Below, one piece after another: positions 21,064-30,120 of a DNA stretch of 47,676 nucleotides; the first letter of the stretch is position 1, and each line of letters begins with the position of its first letter. Below the pieces are notes generated by a model, which was given only the letters and a program-made list of their open reading frames with translations, was not told the DNA's origin and searched no databases. The stretch is from contig CAOKWH010000015.1 of NCBI GenBank assembly GCA_948473085.1, positions 1-47,676 on the forward strand, written 5' to 3'. The position numbers and the translations under genes were made by a program. Source of the stretch: an uncultured Clostridia bacterium. GTDB lineage: Bacteria > Bacillota > Clostridia > Oscillospirales > Ruminococcaceae.

Positions 21064-21951
21064 CTACTCCCTAAACTGGCCAAACTGGCGGCAATGCTCA
21101 ATAAAGTGTTCCAACGCCTGGCTGCGGGCCTTGTGCCGGTGGATAGCCAGGGCAATATCCCGCTCGCCGCTGAGCTCCGGCACCGGAATTTCCACCAGGA
21201 CGCCGGCGTCAATCTCCTTCTGCACCAGCACCGAGTAGAGCAGGGATATCCCCTGCCCGGCTGCCACCGCCTGGATGACCGTGTGCAGGTTGGCACAGGA
21301 CCATTTAATCCGCGGGGTGATGCCATACCGGCCAAAGTAGGCCGTAAGCAGGCGGCGGGGCACCGAGCCCTCCTCCCGCATGACAAAGTCATACTGGGCC
21401 AGCTGTTCCGGTGTAATAAATGCCTCCTCACTCAGCGGGTGCCCCGGCGCCGCCACCAGTGTCAGCCGGTCCCGGTGAAAGGGCAGCAGCACCATCTCAT
21501 CCCCCCGGTCGGTGCCATCCAGCACACAGACATCCAGCCGGCCAGAGGCCAAACGGCCCAGCAGGTTTTCGGAGTTGTCCACCACTACTTCCAGACGCAC
21601 CTTGGGGTGCATCGTTTCAAATTCGGTAATCAGCGGTACCAGCATCTGCTCCCCGATGCTAATGGTCGCCCCCACCCGAATCAGTTCCAGATTGCCCAGG
21701 CTGACAATGGCCTGCTCCATTCGTTCATACTCGGCCAGCAGCCCCCGGGCATAGCCCAACAGCTCCCGCCCCACCGGGGTGATAACCAGCCGCTTTCCAA
21801 AGCGCTCAAACAGCAGGCAGCCATAGTGCTCCTCCATCTCCTTGATGGTTTGGGTAATTGTAGGCTGGGAGATAAACAGCTTTTCAGCTGCGGCATGCAT
21901 GGTTTTGTTGTCCACAACCGCCACAAAGATGCGCAGATGCTTGATGGTCAT
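21064..21951 (-). CDS. LysR-type transcriptional regulator
   Basis: 295 residues. The N-terminal winged helix-turn-helix (MTIKHLRIFVAVVDNKTMHAAAEKL, FISQPTITQTIKEMEEHYG, LLFERFGKRLVITPVG) is textbook LysR. Residues 90-290 form the effector-binding domain (IRVGATISIGEQML..., SGRLDVCVLDG). The sequence resembles the CysL/CbbR branch, but the ligand is unknown. It is the last gene of a Nudix-phosphoesterase-lysR run (28 bases after the phosphoesterase), yet is also convergent with the chrA pair. Its target could be either. Confidence 0.93.
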   Translation of the reverse strand: MTIKHLRIFVAVVDNKTMHAAAEKLFISQPTITQTIKEMEEHYGCLLFERFGKRLVITPVGRELLGYARGLLAEYERMEQAIVSLGNLELIRVGATISIGEQMLVPLITEFETMHPKVRLEVVVDNSENLLGRLASGRLDVCVLDGTDRGDEMVLLPFHRDRLTLVAAPGHPLSEEAFITPEQLAQYDFVMREEGSVPRRLLTAYFGRYGITPRIKWSCANLHTVIQAVAAGQGISLLYSVLVQKEIDAGVLVEIPVPELSGERDIALAIHRHKARSQALEHFIEHCRQFGQFRE

Positions 21952-21979
21952 ATTTTTCTGCCCCCTTCCATTTCATTTT

Positions 21980-23296
21980 TTAATATCCCTTTAGCCACAG
22001 CGGCGCAAGCTCCAGGGCATTCTCGTCCCGGACACAGGTGGCCGCCAGGTATTCCAGGTATTCGCCCATTCTGTTCTGGCGGAACTGCTGCCGCCAAAGT
22101 GTTCCGCCAGAGGTGGCCAGCAGCTCCTCTTTTGTGCCGCTCAGGCGGCCGGTGAAGTACAGGCAGTTCATCTCCTGGGCCACTTCCGCCATCTGTTCCT
22201 GCTGTTCCGGCGTCAAGCCAAGGCCTGCGACCCCTTCCGCCACGCCCCGCAGCGAATACCGGACAAAATAATCCCGGCTATAGGCGGAAAAGTTTAACAG
22301 GTTTTCATCCTTTAGCCCCTGCCGCTGGGCGTAGCCCTGCACATCGGCCGAAAAGGTTTCATACACCGCACTGCGGTCGGGTTGGATGGTAACGCGCCCC
22401 ACATGGTTTTCCACAATGGCCAGCGAGGAGGTGGTCACCTCCCGGAGGCCTTCCAGCGTGCCGATGTGCTGAAGGTGGATATGCCCGGTGAGGTTCAGCC
22501 CCACCCCATGTTTGAGCAGTACATCCTGGACGCTTTGGTTATTGAGGATGGTATAGCCATAGGGGAACAGCCCGTTGTGCCGCAGAGTGTTCTGATGGGT
22601 GAAGGTGATAACCGCCGCCCCCTCCTCCTCAGCCCGGGCCAGGGTTTCATCCAGCCACTGCAAGGTGCTGTCCTTCACCCAGCCGGGGTGTTCCTCGCTG
22701 TTGGCATCCACTGCCACCAGCCACAAATCCTCGGCCAGGGCATAGGCATAGCTGAACGAGCTCTCGTCGTGGGTGATGCTGTCGGCATAGCCAAAGTTGG
22801 CATAGAGCTGCCGGAATTCCGCCCCGGTTACGCTCTCGGCCGGTTCGGCCGTATCGCCCCGATAGCAGTAGGCCATGGGGTTGTTCAGGTCGTGGTTGCC
22901 GGGGATAACCAGCACCGGAACACCGGCAGCCTCCAGTTCAGTAAGCTGTTCAGCCAGTTCCTGGTGGCTTTGCCGTTCGCCGTTAAAGGTTAAGTCCCCA
23001 CCTAAAATCAGCACATCAGGCTGCTCCTCCCTGGCCTGCTCCAGCAGGGCGGCGACAATCTCCGGGGAGTAATGGGCGGTTTTTCCATCCCCTCGGGATA
23101 CCATAGTCAAAAAGGGTTCGCTCCTATCGGTGAGTTCCGGGGAGAGATAGTGGGGGTCGGTGGCAAACCACACCGTCAGCTCCTCCCCCGCCGGATGCAC
23201 CGCCGGGTTTGGGGAAAATTCCAGCTCCGCCGGGCTGCAGCCGCCCAGGGACAGGGCCAGCAGGGCGGCCGTTAAAATATTGGCCGTCTTTTTCAT
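21980..23296 (-). CDS. Metallophosphoesterase lipoprotein
   Basis: 438-residue calcineurin-like phosphoesterase anchored outside the membrane by a lipobox (LSLGGC, near residue 20). Metal motifs in order: WFATDPHYLS (D-x-H), LILGGDLTFNGE, VIPGNHD, the TFTHQN histidine, and LTGHIHLQH (G-H-x-H). The C-terminal third is extra and family-specific. It may release phosphate from nucleotides or phosphodiesters outside the cell; substrate unknown. Its ATG overlaps the stop of the Nudix gene (ATGA), with GGGAGGTG upstream. Confidence 0.9.
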   Translation of the reverse strand: MKKTANILTAALLALSLGGCSPAELEFSPNPAVHPAGEELTVWFATDPHYLSPELTDRSEPFLTMVSRGDGKTAHYSPEIVAALLEQAREEQPDVLILGGDLTFNGERQSHQELAEQLTELEAAGVPVLVIPGNHDLNNPMAYCYRGDTAEPAESVTGAEFRQLYANFGYADSITHDESSFSYAYALAEDLWLVAVDANSEEHPGWVKDSTLQWLDETLARAEEEGAAVITFTHQNTLRHNGLFPYGYTILNNQSVQDVLLKHGVGLNLTGHIHLQHIGTLEGLREVTTSSLAIVENHVGRVTIQPDRSAVYETFSADVQGYAQRQGLKDENLLNFSAYSRDYFVRYSLRGVAEGVAGLGLTPEQQEQMAEVAQEMNCLYFTGRLSGTKEELLATSGGTLWRQQFRQNRMGEYLEYLAATCVRDENALELAPLWLKGY

Positions 23297-23784
23297 CCTG
23301 CCACCTCCCGGTTCAGCAGTTCCCTGCCGTCCAGCACTGCCCGTATCAGGCGGTCACCGGTATAGCAGAGCTTCAGCGAGAAAAAGGGGCAATCGGTTTC
23401 CAGCAGCTGCAAAAAAATGGCGTCCCCTTCCCACTGGGGCAGCTCCCGCAGGCGGCCCCACTCGATCCACACCAGCTCCCCCTCGTCGCACCCCCGCAGG
23501 GACCCGGTAAACCCATCGGCATCGAACAGGTGCATATATTCGGTGCCATATTCGCTGGATACAAAGGTGATAATCCCCCGGTAGCGGTACCGGGTCAGCC
23601 GCAGGCCGGTTTCTTCCCACACCTCCCGCAACAGGCAGTCCTCCGGGCTTTCCCCCGGTTCAAACTTGCCGCCAATGCCTATCCACTTGTCCCGGTTCAT
23701 ATCGTTCTGCTTCTTCACCCGGTGGAGCATCAGGCAGCGCTCCCCTTCCCGGATATAGCAGAGTGTTGTGTTGATGCCGTCCAT
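23293..23784 (-). CDS. Nudix hydrolase (MutT/8-oxo-dGTP-diphosphatase-like)
   Basis: 163-residue Nudix protein. The Nudix box is complete: G-KFEPG-E-SPEDCLL-REVWEETGL (about residues 38-60). NTTLCYI at the start and the WIGIGGKFEPGE context resemble 8-oxo-dGTP diphosphatases of the YtkD/MutX group. The start at 23784 is supported by GAGGGG about 10 bases upstream; the longer frame to 24075 runs through intergenic DNA and a terminator. First gene of the run with the metallophosphoesterase and LysR genes. Confidence 0.9.
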   Translation of the reverse strand: MDGINTTLCYIREGERCLMLHRVKKQNDMNRDKWIGIGGKFEPGESPEDCLLREVWEETGLRLTRYRYRGIITFVSSEYGTEYMHLFDADGFTGSLRGCDEGELVWIEWGRLRELPQWEGDAIFLQLLETDCPFFSLKLCYTGDRLIRAVLDGRELLNREVAG

Positions 23785-23949
23785 CCCTCTGTTTCCCCTC
23801 TTTCCCTGTCCCGGCAACTTTGAGCGGGTTATTCCCATCGTACAGTTGACCGAAATACAGTTATACCTTGATGATATAGGAAAAGCCATAAAAAGTAAAT
23901 AGCGGTCGAAAAAATAATTTCCTTTTGGGACGAAGGCAGAAAAATAACC

Positions 23950-23986
23950 AAAAAAGCCCTTGGGGGCATCTCCCCAAAGGCCTTTT
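23950..23986 (-). terminator. Terminator of the ugp operon
   Basis: Minus strand: GCCTTTGGGG / CCCCCAAGGGC stem and TTTTTT, 8 bases after the PHP gene stop. Confidence 0.88.
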
Positions 23987-23993
23987 AGCACTG

Positions 23994-24740
23994 TTACCAG
24001 TCGAACCACCCGGTCACCGGAATGCCCAACTCCCGGGCAAAGGCTTCGGTGCCTCCCACGCCGGCCTGGTCGCACAGGTGCTCCACCAGGTGGGCATCCG
24101 AGTTGATGAGATAGGTCAGGTCATACTGCCGGGAAAGCTCCCACACCTGCCGGTCGGGGTAGCGCCGGCCATCCCGGAAGCCGTTGGCATTGATTTCCAC
24201 CGGGATATGCAGCTCCTGGCAGCAGGCAAAGATGCGCCCCATCTGCTCCAGGGCAAAGGCATCGGTTTGGCCATAGCCGCTCAGCGCCACATCGGGATGG
24301 GCCAAAAAGGTGAACAGGCCGGTGGAAAGGCCCTCAACCACCTCATCGGCGTAGAGCTGCAGCTCCCGCCGCCCCTTGGGGGCAAAGTTATCCACACTGC
24401 GGTCCTTGCTGGTGTGGTGCCCCAAAATGAGCAGACGGTAGCCGTACTGCTCCCGGAACATCCGGTAATTATCGAGCGAAAAGGGATAAAATTCACACTC
24501 CATCCCCTTGATTACCCGGATCTGCCCGGCGTATTGGGCAATGAGGGCGTCCAGCTCGGCATTGAAGGCCGGAAATTCCTCCCACTGCATCCGCCGGGGG
24601 TCAAAGTTGGCGGTATGGGGGACATGTTCAGTGATGGCAATGGCCTGCAGCCCCCGGGCAATGGCCTCCCGGATATAGTCCTCAATCTCCCCTTGGGCAT
24701 GGTGGCACCAGCGGGTGTGGGTGTGGTAGTTGGCTATCAT
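23994..24740 (-). CDS. PHP-domain phosphoesterase in the ugp operon
   Basis: 248-residue PHP-superfamily metal-dependent phosphatase with a complete set of ligands: YHTHTRWCHHA (H-x-H), ITEHVPH, IKGMECEFYP, LGHHTS, LAHPDV, NANGFR and NSDAH. It resembles histidinol-phosphatase-type PHP proteins, but its place in the operon points to another substrate. The ATG overlaps the stop of the glycerophosphodiesterase gene by four bases, so the two are translationally coupled. A job on sn-glycerol-3-phosphate or another product of the upstream diesterase is plausible. Last gene of the operon, with a terminator directly after. Confidence 0.88.
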   Translation of the reverse strand: MIANYHTHTRWCHHAQGEIEDYIREAIARGLQAIAITEHVPHTANFDPRRMQWEEFPAFNAELDALIAQYAGQIRVIKGMECEFYPFSLDNYRMFREQYGYRLLILGHHTSKDRSVDNFAPKGRRELQLYADEVVEGLSTGLFTFLAHPDVALSGYGQTDAFALEQMGRIFACCQELHIPVEINANGFRDGRRYPDRQVWELSRQYDLTYLINSDAHLVEHLCDQAGVGGTEAFARELGIPVTGWFDW

Positions 24741-25483
24741 CGGCTCATCTCCTTGTACAGTTCCAGTATAGCCGCCGGGTGATCGCTTTCAATCAGGTCC
24801 ACGCCCAGTTCCAGCGCCTTTTCCAGGCGCTCCTTTGTATTGATAACCGAGCCATCCACATAGTAGCCGGCATCATGCAGCTGCCGGACAATCTCCGGGC
24901 TGAGGCCGTCAATATAGGTCAGGTAGATGATGGCGTCCATCTCCCGCATCAGCGCCACCGGGTCGGCCGGGGTAAAGGGCACAATCAGCCCCAGCGGGAT
25001 TTTGGAATCCAGCCCCTTTATCTGGCGCAGGGTGCGGTAGTCGGTGCTGAACACAAAGCACATCCCGTAAAAATCGTACCGGGCAATGGTTTCAGCCAGC
25101 TGCCGGCCGATAATAGGCATATACGCATACATATCCAGGGCCCGGCTTTTCAGTTCAAAGGCAATGGCCTGTCCGTTCTCCTTGCACCAGGCCACTGTTT
25201 CATCCAGTGTATCAATGGGAAAGGCCGCCTTGAGCTCGGCCAGGGTGTAGTCCCGTATCCTGCCGGTGAGGGGGCTGTTCTCGGCCAGGTCAAAGTCGTG
25301 ATAAATTACCGTTACATCATCTTTTGTAAGCTGGATGTCAATTTCAATGTGGCTGATGCCGGTGCCCAGCACCTGTTTATAATTTTCGATGGTGTTTTCC
25401 CGGATCTCTGAAAGATGCCCCCGGTGCCCCCCCACCATCAGCCGCTTGCCAAAGTCCGCCCTGAGTTGTTCCGTAAAGGTCAT
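24737..25483 (-). CDS. ugpQ: Glycerophosphodiester phosphodiesterase (UgpQ-like)
   Basis: 248 residues, cytosolic GDPD fold. It hydrolyses glycerophosphodiesters to glycerol-3-phosphate and an alcohol. Catalytic and metal residues are visible: GGHRG, RENTIENY, IEIDIQLTKD and IYHDFDL, then FELKSR. The start at 25483 follows GGAGGC; the longer frame to 25618 would overlap the upstream ATPase gene. It lies 16 bases after the ATPase gene, the same place ugpQ occupies in E. coli ugpBAECQ. No signal peptide, so it acts on imported substrate. Confidence 0.92.
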   Translation of the reverse strand: MTFTEQLRADFGKRLMVGGHRGHLSEIRENTIENYKQVLGTGISHIEIDIQLTKDDVTVIYHDFDLAENSPLTGRIRDYTLAELKAAFPIDTLDETVAWCKENGQAIAFELKSRALDMYAYMPIIGRQLAETIARYDFYGMCFVFSTDYRTLRQIKGLDSKIPLGLIVPFTPADPVALMREMDAIIYLTYIDGLSPEIVRQLHDAGYYVDGSVINTKERLEKALELGVDLIESDHPAAILELYKEMSR

Positions 25484-25499
25484 GCGCTCCGCCTCCTTT

Positions 25500-26612
25500 C
25501 TATCCAATAAGATTGACGCCGCTTTCCTTATCAAACACATTAAACTCCTTTTGCAGCCCCAGGTAGACGCTGCCCCCCTGGCGGCGCAGGGTGGTGAGCT
25601 CCTCATAGCTGCCGGCAAAGCCGTCGGGCATGGTTACCCGGATGCGGCTCTCCCCCAGTTCGCCGGATACCATAACCTCCTTGCCCAGGTTTTCCACAAT
25701 GGACAGTTTTAGCTCCAGTGTTTCCGGGGCCGGGGCCAGGGAGACATCCAATTGGTGGGAACGCACGCCAATCACCACCGCCTTGCCGTCCATCTGGGCC
25801 AGCTTTTCGGCAATGGCAGCCGGGGCGCGCACGGCAAAGGTTTCCCCCTGCAGCCAGGTGCCATCCTCCCGGATGGAAACACTGGCGTCGATAAAGTTCA
25901 TGGGCGGGTTGCCCATAAAGTGGGCTACAAACAGGTTGGCCGGGTGGTGGTAGAGCATCTCCGGCGTGTCAAACTGCTGGATGTGCCCGTTATCCAGGAT
26001 GGCAATTTTATCCGCCATGGCCATTGCCTCCTCCTGGTCGTGGGTAACGATGATGGAGGTAACCCCCAAATCCTGCTGGATGCGGCGAATTTCGTCCCGA
26101 ATCTCAATTTTAAGCCGGGCATCCAGGTTGGACATGGGCTCGTCCAGCAGCAGCACCTTGGGCTCCTTCACCAGCGCCCGGGCCATGGAAACCCGCTGCT
26201 GCTGGCCGCCGGAAAGCTCTCCCGGCATCCGCTCCAGCAGGTGTTCAATCTGCAGCTTTTGGGCCATCTTCCGGGCCTTCTCATGCCGTTCCGCCTTGGG
26301 CATCCCCTTCTGTTTCAGCGAAAAAGCGATGTTGTCAATCACCTTCATGTGCGGGTAAAGGGCATAGGACTGGAACACCATGCCAATATTCCTATCCTTC
26401 GGGGGCAGGTTGGTCACCTCCTGCTCATCAAAGTAGATGCTGCCGGAGGTGGGCTCCAGCAGGCCGGCAATGCAGTTGAGCGTGGTGGTTTTGCCGCAGC
26501 CCGAAGGCCCCAGCAGCGCCACAAAGCTGCCCTCCTCAAAGGTCAAGTCAATACTGTCCAGGGCCACAACGCCCTTATCAAACTCCTTGCGGAGCGCCTC
26601 TATACGAATCAT
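25500..26612 (-). CDS. ugpC: ABC importer ATPase (UgpC/MsmK/MalK type)
   Basis: 370-residue ATPase energising the two permeases encoded upstream. Walker A GPSGCGKTTTL, Q-loop VFQSYALYPHM, signature [15 protein letters not shown], Walker B VLLLDEP, and H-loop VTHDQEEAMAMAD are all intact. The C-terminal 130 residues form the TOBE/regulatory domain typical of carbohydrate importers (CUT1). Its ATG overlaps the stop of the permease gene before it by four bases. Such ATPases can serve several importers, so it might be shared. Confidence 0.93.
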   Translation of the reverse strand: MIRIEALRKEFDKGVVALDSIDLTFEEGSFVALLGPSGCGKTTTLNCIAGLLEPTSGSIYFDEQEVTNLPPKDRNIGMVFQSYALYPHMKVIDNIAFSLKQKGMPKAERHEKARKMAQKLQIEHLLERMPGELSGGQQQRVSMARALVKEPKVLLLDEPMSNLDARLKIEIRDEIRRIQQDLGVTSIIVTHDQEEAMAMADKIAILDNGHIQQFDTPEMLYHHPANLFVAHFMGNPPMNFIDASVSIREDGTWLQGETFAVRAPAAIAEKLAQMDGKAVVIGVRSHQLDVSLAPAPETLELKLSIVENLGKEVMVSGELGESRIRVTMPDGFAGSYEELTTLRRQGGSVYLGLQKEFNVFDKESGVNLIG

Positions 26613-27457
26613 ATACCTTTCCCTCCTGAGATGTTCCCCTCCATCAGCTGTTTTTGGGATATAAAGAAGAATACCAGCACCGGCAGCATGTAAACCAGCG
26701 CCATTGCGGCAAACACGCCGTAATCGGCTATCATCTGGTCATTGCGGGAAAGCACCCGCAGATAGGTGGCCAGCACAGGGGTTTTTGTGTTGAAAATAAG
26801 CGTGTTGAACAATAGATAGTTGGACCATGCGCTCATAAACGCAAACATGCTAATGGACGCAATGCCCGGTTTTACCATGTGGATAATTACCTGGAAAAAG
26901 GCGGTCATCCGGTTGCAGCCATCCACCAGGGCCGAGTTTTCAATATCCCGGGGGATGCCGGTGAAAAAGTTGCGGATGATAAAGGTGGAGCCCGGCAGCC
27001 GCAGCGCAATGGCCACAATAATTACGCCAAACAGGGTATTGAGCACCCCCAGATACATCAGCACATACAAAGCGCCGATGAGCAGCAGCACACCGGGGAA
27101 CAGCCGCAGCGAAAGCAGCGAAAAGGTGATAACCCGCTTGCCGGTGAACTCCATCCGGGCCAGGGCATAGCCGGCCATACAGCTGATAACCACCTCGCAC
27201 ACAGTGGAGATGGCGGTAAAGATAACCGTGTTGGTAAACGCCTGGCCAATGGGCTGCACCGTGCGCTGGCCCAATACAATGGGCTCGTACAAAAACCGGA
27301 AGTTATCCAGTGTAAAAGCGCCGGTGCCCCCTACAAAAAAGGCATTTTTGAAGAAGGAGAAGTAGATAAACAGCACCGGGATGCACAGCAGTATCATCAC
27401 CAGAACGGCTATATTCTCCTTTTTCCGCTCAAAGCGGGGTCTTGTATCGTTTTTCAT
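26609..27457 (-). CDS. ugpE: ABC importer permease (UgpE/MalG type)
   Basis: 282-residue inner-membrane permease with six hydrophobic segments. The cytoplasmic EAA-like loop (VDGCNRMTAFFQVIIHMVKPGI, around residues 190-210) is the contact to the ATPase. The GTGAFTLDNFRFLYEP segment after the first helix is typical of CUT1 MalG-type subunits. Strong GGAGGGGG site. It begins 10 bases after the other permease gene and overlaps the ATPase gene. Confidence 0.93.
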   Translation of the reverse strand: MKNDTRPRFERKKENIAVLVMILLCIPVLFIYFSFFKNAFFVGGTGAFTLDNFRFLYEPIVLGQRTVQPIGQAFTNTVIFTAISTVCEVVISCMAGYALARMEFTGKRVITFSLLSLRLFPGVLLLIGALYVLMYLGVLNTLFGVIIVAIALRLPGSTFIIRNFFTGIPRDIENSALVDGCNRMTAFFQVIIHMVKPGIASISMFAFMSAWSNYLLFNTLIFNTKTPVLATYLRVLSRNDQMIADYGVFAAMALVYMLPVLVFFFISQKQLMEGNISGGKGI

Positions 27458-27467
27458 CTTCCCCCTC

Positions 27468-28358
27468 CTATCCCTGGGATTTTTCCTGGCGGCGCATCAC
27501 TGCTGCAATAACCAGCATCAGCACCATAACCACCAAAATAAGCAGCACCGAAATGGCGGCGCCATAGCCGTACTGGCTGTCTGCAAAGGCCTTGTGGTAG
27601 GAGCTCAGGGCCCAAACCTCGGTTTGCACTCCCGGGCCACCGTTGGTAATGAGCATGATGGTTACATAGTTGGTAAGCAGCCCCAGCGTCTCCCACAGGG
27701 TGATAAAGGTGATGTGAAAACGCAGGTTGGGCAGGATGATGTTGCGCACAATCTCCCACTCGCCGGCGCCATCCACCCGGGCCGCCCGGAACTGGTTTTC
27801 CGGTATGCTCTTCACCGCCGAGGAAAACACGGTGGTGCCATAGGCAATGCTGGTGAGCAGCGTGGCAAGGATAACCACCGTAAAGGGGTACTGGGCAATC
27901 CAGTTTACAGCCTGGGTGCCCCCTAAGGCCAGATAGAACTGGTTGGCCAGGCCGGTATCGGTGGCCTCCAGCAGCCAGATCCACAGCACCGAATACACCA
28001 CGGCCGGGGTGATCATGGGAATCATCAAAATAGCTTTGAACAGGTTGCCCTTCCGCTCGTCCTGGATAAAATAGGTGGTCATAATGGCAAAGAACAAATC
28101 CAGCACCACGGTGAACACGATGGTAACCAATACATAAAAGAGCGTATTTTTAATAATGATGATGGTATTGGGGTCCTTAAAAATTTTCCGGAAGTTGTTC
28201 AGCCCATTAAATTCCCAAATAAAGGCGGAATCCAGCTTGGTAAAGGCCATTGCCACTGTCAAAATGGCCGGCAGGATGTAAAGGACCGTAATAAAAATTA
28301 AAAAAGGCGATAGAAAAAAGTATGCCTGCATATTTTTCTGCCGCATATTTCGTTTCAT
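27468..28358 (-). CDS. ugpA: ABC importer permease (UgpA/MalF type)
   Basis: 296-residue permease with six hydrophobic segments. EAA-like loop: ARVDGAGEWEIVRNIILPNLR (about residues 195-215). It pairs with the next permease to form the channel. The start at 28358 (MKRNMRQKN) is preceded by AAAGGAG; the longer frame to 28412 lacks one. It lies about 150 bases after the binding-protein gene, with a long stem-loop in between. Confidence 0.93.
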   Translation of the reverse strand: MKRNMRQKNMQAYFFLSPFLIFITVLYILPAILTVAMAFTKLDSAFIWEFNGLNNFRKIFKDPNTIIIIKNTLFYVLVTIVFTVVLDLFFAIMTTYFIQDERKGNLFKAILMIPMITPAVVYSVLWIWLLEATDTGLANQFYLALGGTQAVNWIAQYPFTVVILATLLTSIAYGTTVFSSAVKSIPENQFRAARVDGAGEWEIVRNIILPNLRFHITFITLWETLGLLTNYVTIMLITNGGPGVQTEVWALSSYHKAFADSQYGYGAAISVLLILVVMVLMLVIAAVMRRQEKSQG

Positions 28359-28430
28359 GTCTACTCCTTTGCTACATGGTGTGGACACGGCAGGCCCTGC
28401 CCCGCCACACAAAAAATTTGCCTATTTACA

Positions 28431-28476
28431 ATGACAGCATAGGCCCTCCCAGCGGAAAGCCTATGCCTGCTGTCAC
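28431..28476 (-). promoter_or_regulatory. Intercistronic stem-loop between ugpB and ugpA
   Basis: GCATAGGC (28437-28444) pairs with GCCTATGC (28459-28466), extended by TGACA/TGTCA with a bulge. There is no T-run, so it more likely stabilises the ugpB message or reduces read-through, as in other binding-protein operons. Confidence 0.6.
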
Positions 28477-28505
28477 TGCGTCTGCCAGCTTAAAAAGCCG
28501 GCGAT

Positions 28506-29870
28506 TTACTTGTATACTACAATGTCGGCATCGAGATTGATCTCAACCTGGGTTTTCAGGTCGGCCACAGCCTGCTCCGGTGTGGTCTGGCCCAGCTCCA
28601 GCAGAACAATCTGCTTGTGCATCTCGGTAACAAAGGTGGTGAAGCCCTCCACATTGGGCTCGGAGATGGACAGGTCAGCCATGTAGCCAACTTCCTTCAG
28701 GATGGGGTTGGTCTTGATATCTTCCATCTCATTGGCAGCCTTTACAGAAGAAAGGGTGAAGATGGTATCGGCATGGTGGGACAGCTGGCCGATGGACTCG
28801 CCGCTGTACAGCTCCCGGAACAGATCCTTGCAGATTTCGGGGTACTGGGTGTTGGCGTTGATGCCCATGCCCTGGGGTGCCGCGATGCAGAAGGGCTGGC
28901 TGTTATACTGGGAAGCCGGGAATACGGCAAAGCCCACATCCTCGGCAAACTGCTCGGGGGTCTTTTCCACTGCACCGGCCACATAGGTAGCGGAGTAGAT
29001 GGGGCCATAGTAAGCAAAGGCAGTGCCGTCGCCTACCATCTTGTTAATGGTGGGCCAACCCATCTGGCTCAGGTTGGTGGGTGTAATCTTGGTTACATTG
29101 GCATTGTCATAGATCTCCTGGAAGAAGCGCTGGAGGCCCTCGCTGTCAAACACCAGCTTGCCATCCTCGCTGATATACTCGCCGCCCAGGGTCATCATCA
29201 CATCCAGGAAGTCGTTGCCGGCGCCGGGACGGTGTGCCAGGCCCCATTCGGCAGCGCCCTTGGACTGTACTTCGGCGCAGAGTGCCAGGAACTGCTCCCA
29301 GGTAAACTCGCCGCTGGCCATCTGCTGGGGCAGGGCAGCAATCTGCTCATCACTCCAGCCAATTGTCTTCAGAGCAGCCTTGTTGTAGTAGATAACCCGT
29401 ACCGGCAGGTCAAAGGGCATGCCATAGGCCTTGCCGTCCACCATAAAGGGGGTGAAAATGCCGTCTACAAAGTCCTCGGTCATCATATCGGAGATATCCA
29501 GCAGCATGTTGGCCTTTACAAAACCAGCTACATCGCTGTCCAGCGAGAAGATGTCCGGGCCTTCGCCGTTCTTCTGGGCAAAAATAACATTGTTGTGGTA
29601 CTCGGTCCAGTCAATGCTGGAATAGTCGGTTTCAAACTCAATCTTCAGGTCCCGGCCCTCGCTGGCATACTTGGCGTTGAGCCGCTCACCGGCTGCCAGT
29701 ACGGCATCAGGGATGGTGACAAAGTCCATGTTGTGGGCAACCTTGAGCACAACAGTGCCGGTTACCTCGTCGCCGGCATTCCCGGCAGAGCTGTTGTTGT
29801 CGCCGGAGCAACCAGTCAGTGCCGAAACAGCCATTGCTGCCGCCAGCAGCAAACTTAAAAGCTTTTTCAT
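28506..29870 (-). CDS. ugpB: ABC importer substrate-binding lipoprotein (UgpB-like, family 1)
   Basis: 454-residue extracellular solute-binding protein. The signal ends in a lipobox (SALTGC, Cys near residue 21) followed by a Ser/Asn/Gly spacer. The body matches family 1 sugar/glycerol-phosphate binders: FDLPVRVIYYNKAALKTIGW, EFTWEQFLALC, and a Trp/Tyr-rich core. Glycerol-3-phosphate or glycerophosphodiester specificity is inferred from the downstream ugpQ, not from binding residues. GGAGGAAAAG precedes the start. First gene of the six-gene operon, with a long AT-rich leader. Confidence 0.92.
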   Translation of the reverse strand: MKKLLSLLLAAAMAVSALTGCSGDNNSSAGNAGDEVTGTVVLKVAHNMDFVTIPDAVLAAGERLNAKYASEGRDLKIEFETDYSSIDWTEYHNNVIFAQKNGEGPDIFSLDSDVAGFVKANMLLDISDMMTEDFVDGIFTPFMVDGKAYGMPFDLPVRVIYYNKAALKTIGWSDEQIAALPQQMASGEFTWEQFLALCAEVQSKGAAEWGLAHRPGAGNDFLDVMMTLGGEYISEDGKLVFDSEGLQRFFQEIYDNANVTKITPTNLSQMGWPTINKMVGDGTAFAYYGPIYSATYVAGAVEKTPEQFAEDVGFAVFPASQYNSQPFCIAAPQGMGINANTQYPEICKDLFRELYSGESIGQLSHHADTIFTLSSVKAANEMEDIKTNPILKEVGYMADLSISEPNVEGFTTFVTEMHKQIVLLELGQTTPEQAVADLKTQVEINLDADIVVYK

Positions 29871-30069
29871 ACTTTTCCTCCATCATCGCATACAGTTTCA
29901 TGTTTCCTTGAAAGAACAATCTTCCACAACTCAAATTTTAACATTCTATTAAATAAAATTAAATTGATATTTTACTTAAACTCCTCCCGACTTCCCAGCG
30001 ATAATTGTTGCAATTTGATGAAACTTGCCCCTTCCACTCTATTTTGTCCATTTTTCACAGAAACACCTC
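29871..30069. other. Divergent AT-rich region upstream of ugpB
   Basis: Very AT-rich near 29930-29980. It must contain the ugp promoter, but no minus-strand -35/-10 pair at good spacing is convincing. AATTG-TTG-CAATT (about 30004-30016) is a small dyad that could be an operator. Confidence 0.35.
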
Positions 30070-30098
30070 TTGAATATCCCCTTTTATTTTGTTATAAT
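30070..30098 (+). promoter_or_regulatory. Promoter upstream of GNAT gene
   Basis: TTGAAT (30070-30075), 17-bp spacer, TATAAT (30093-30098). Confidence 0.85.
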
Positions 30099-30120
30099 AA
30101 TTAGCTACAATCCCTTTGTA

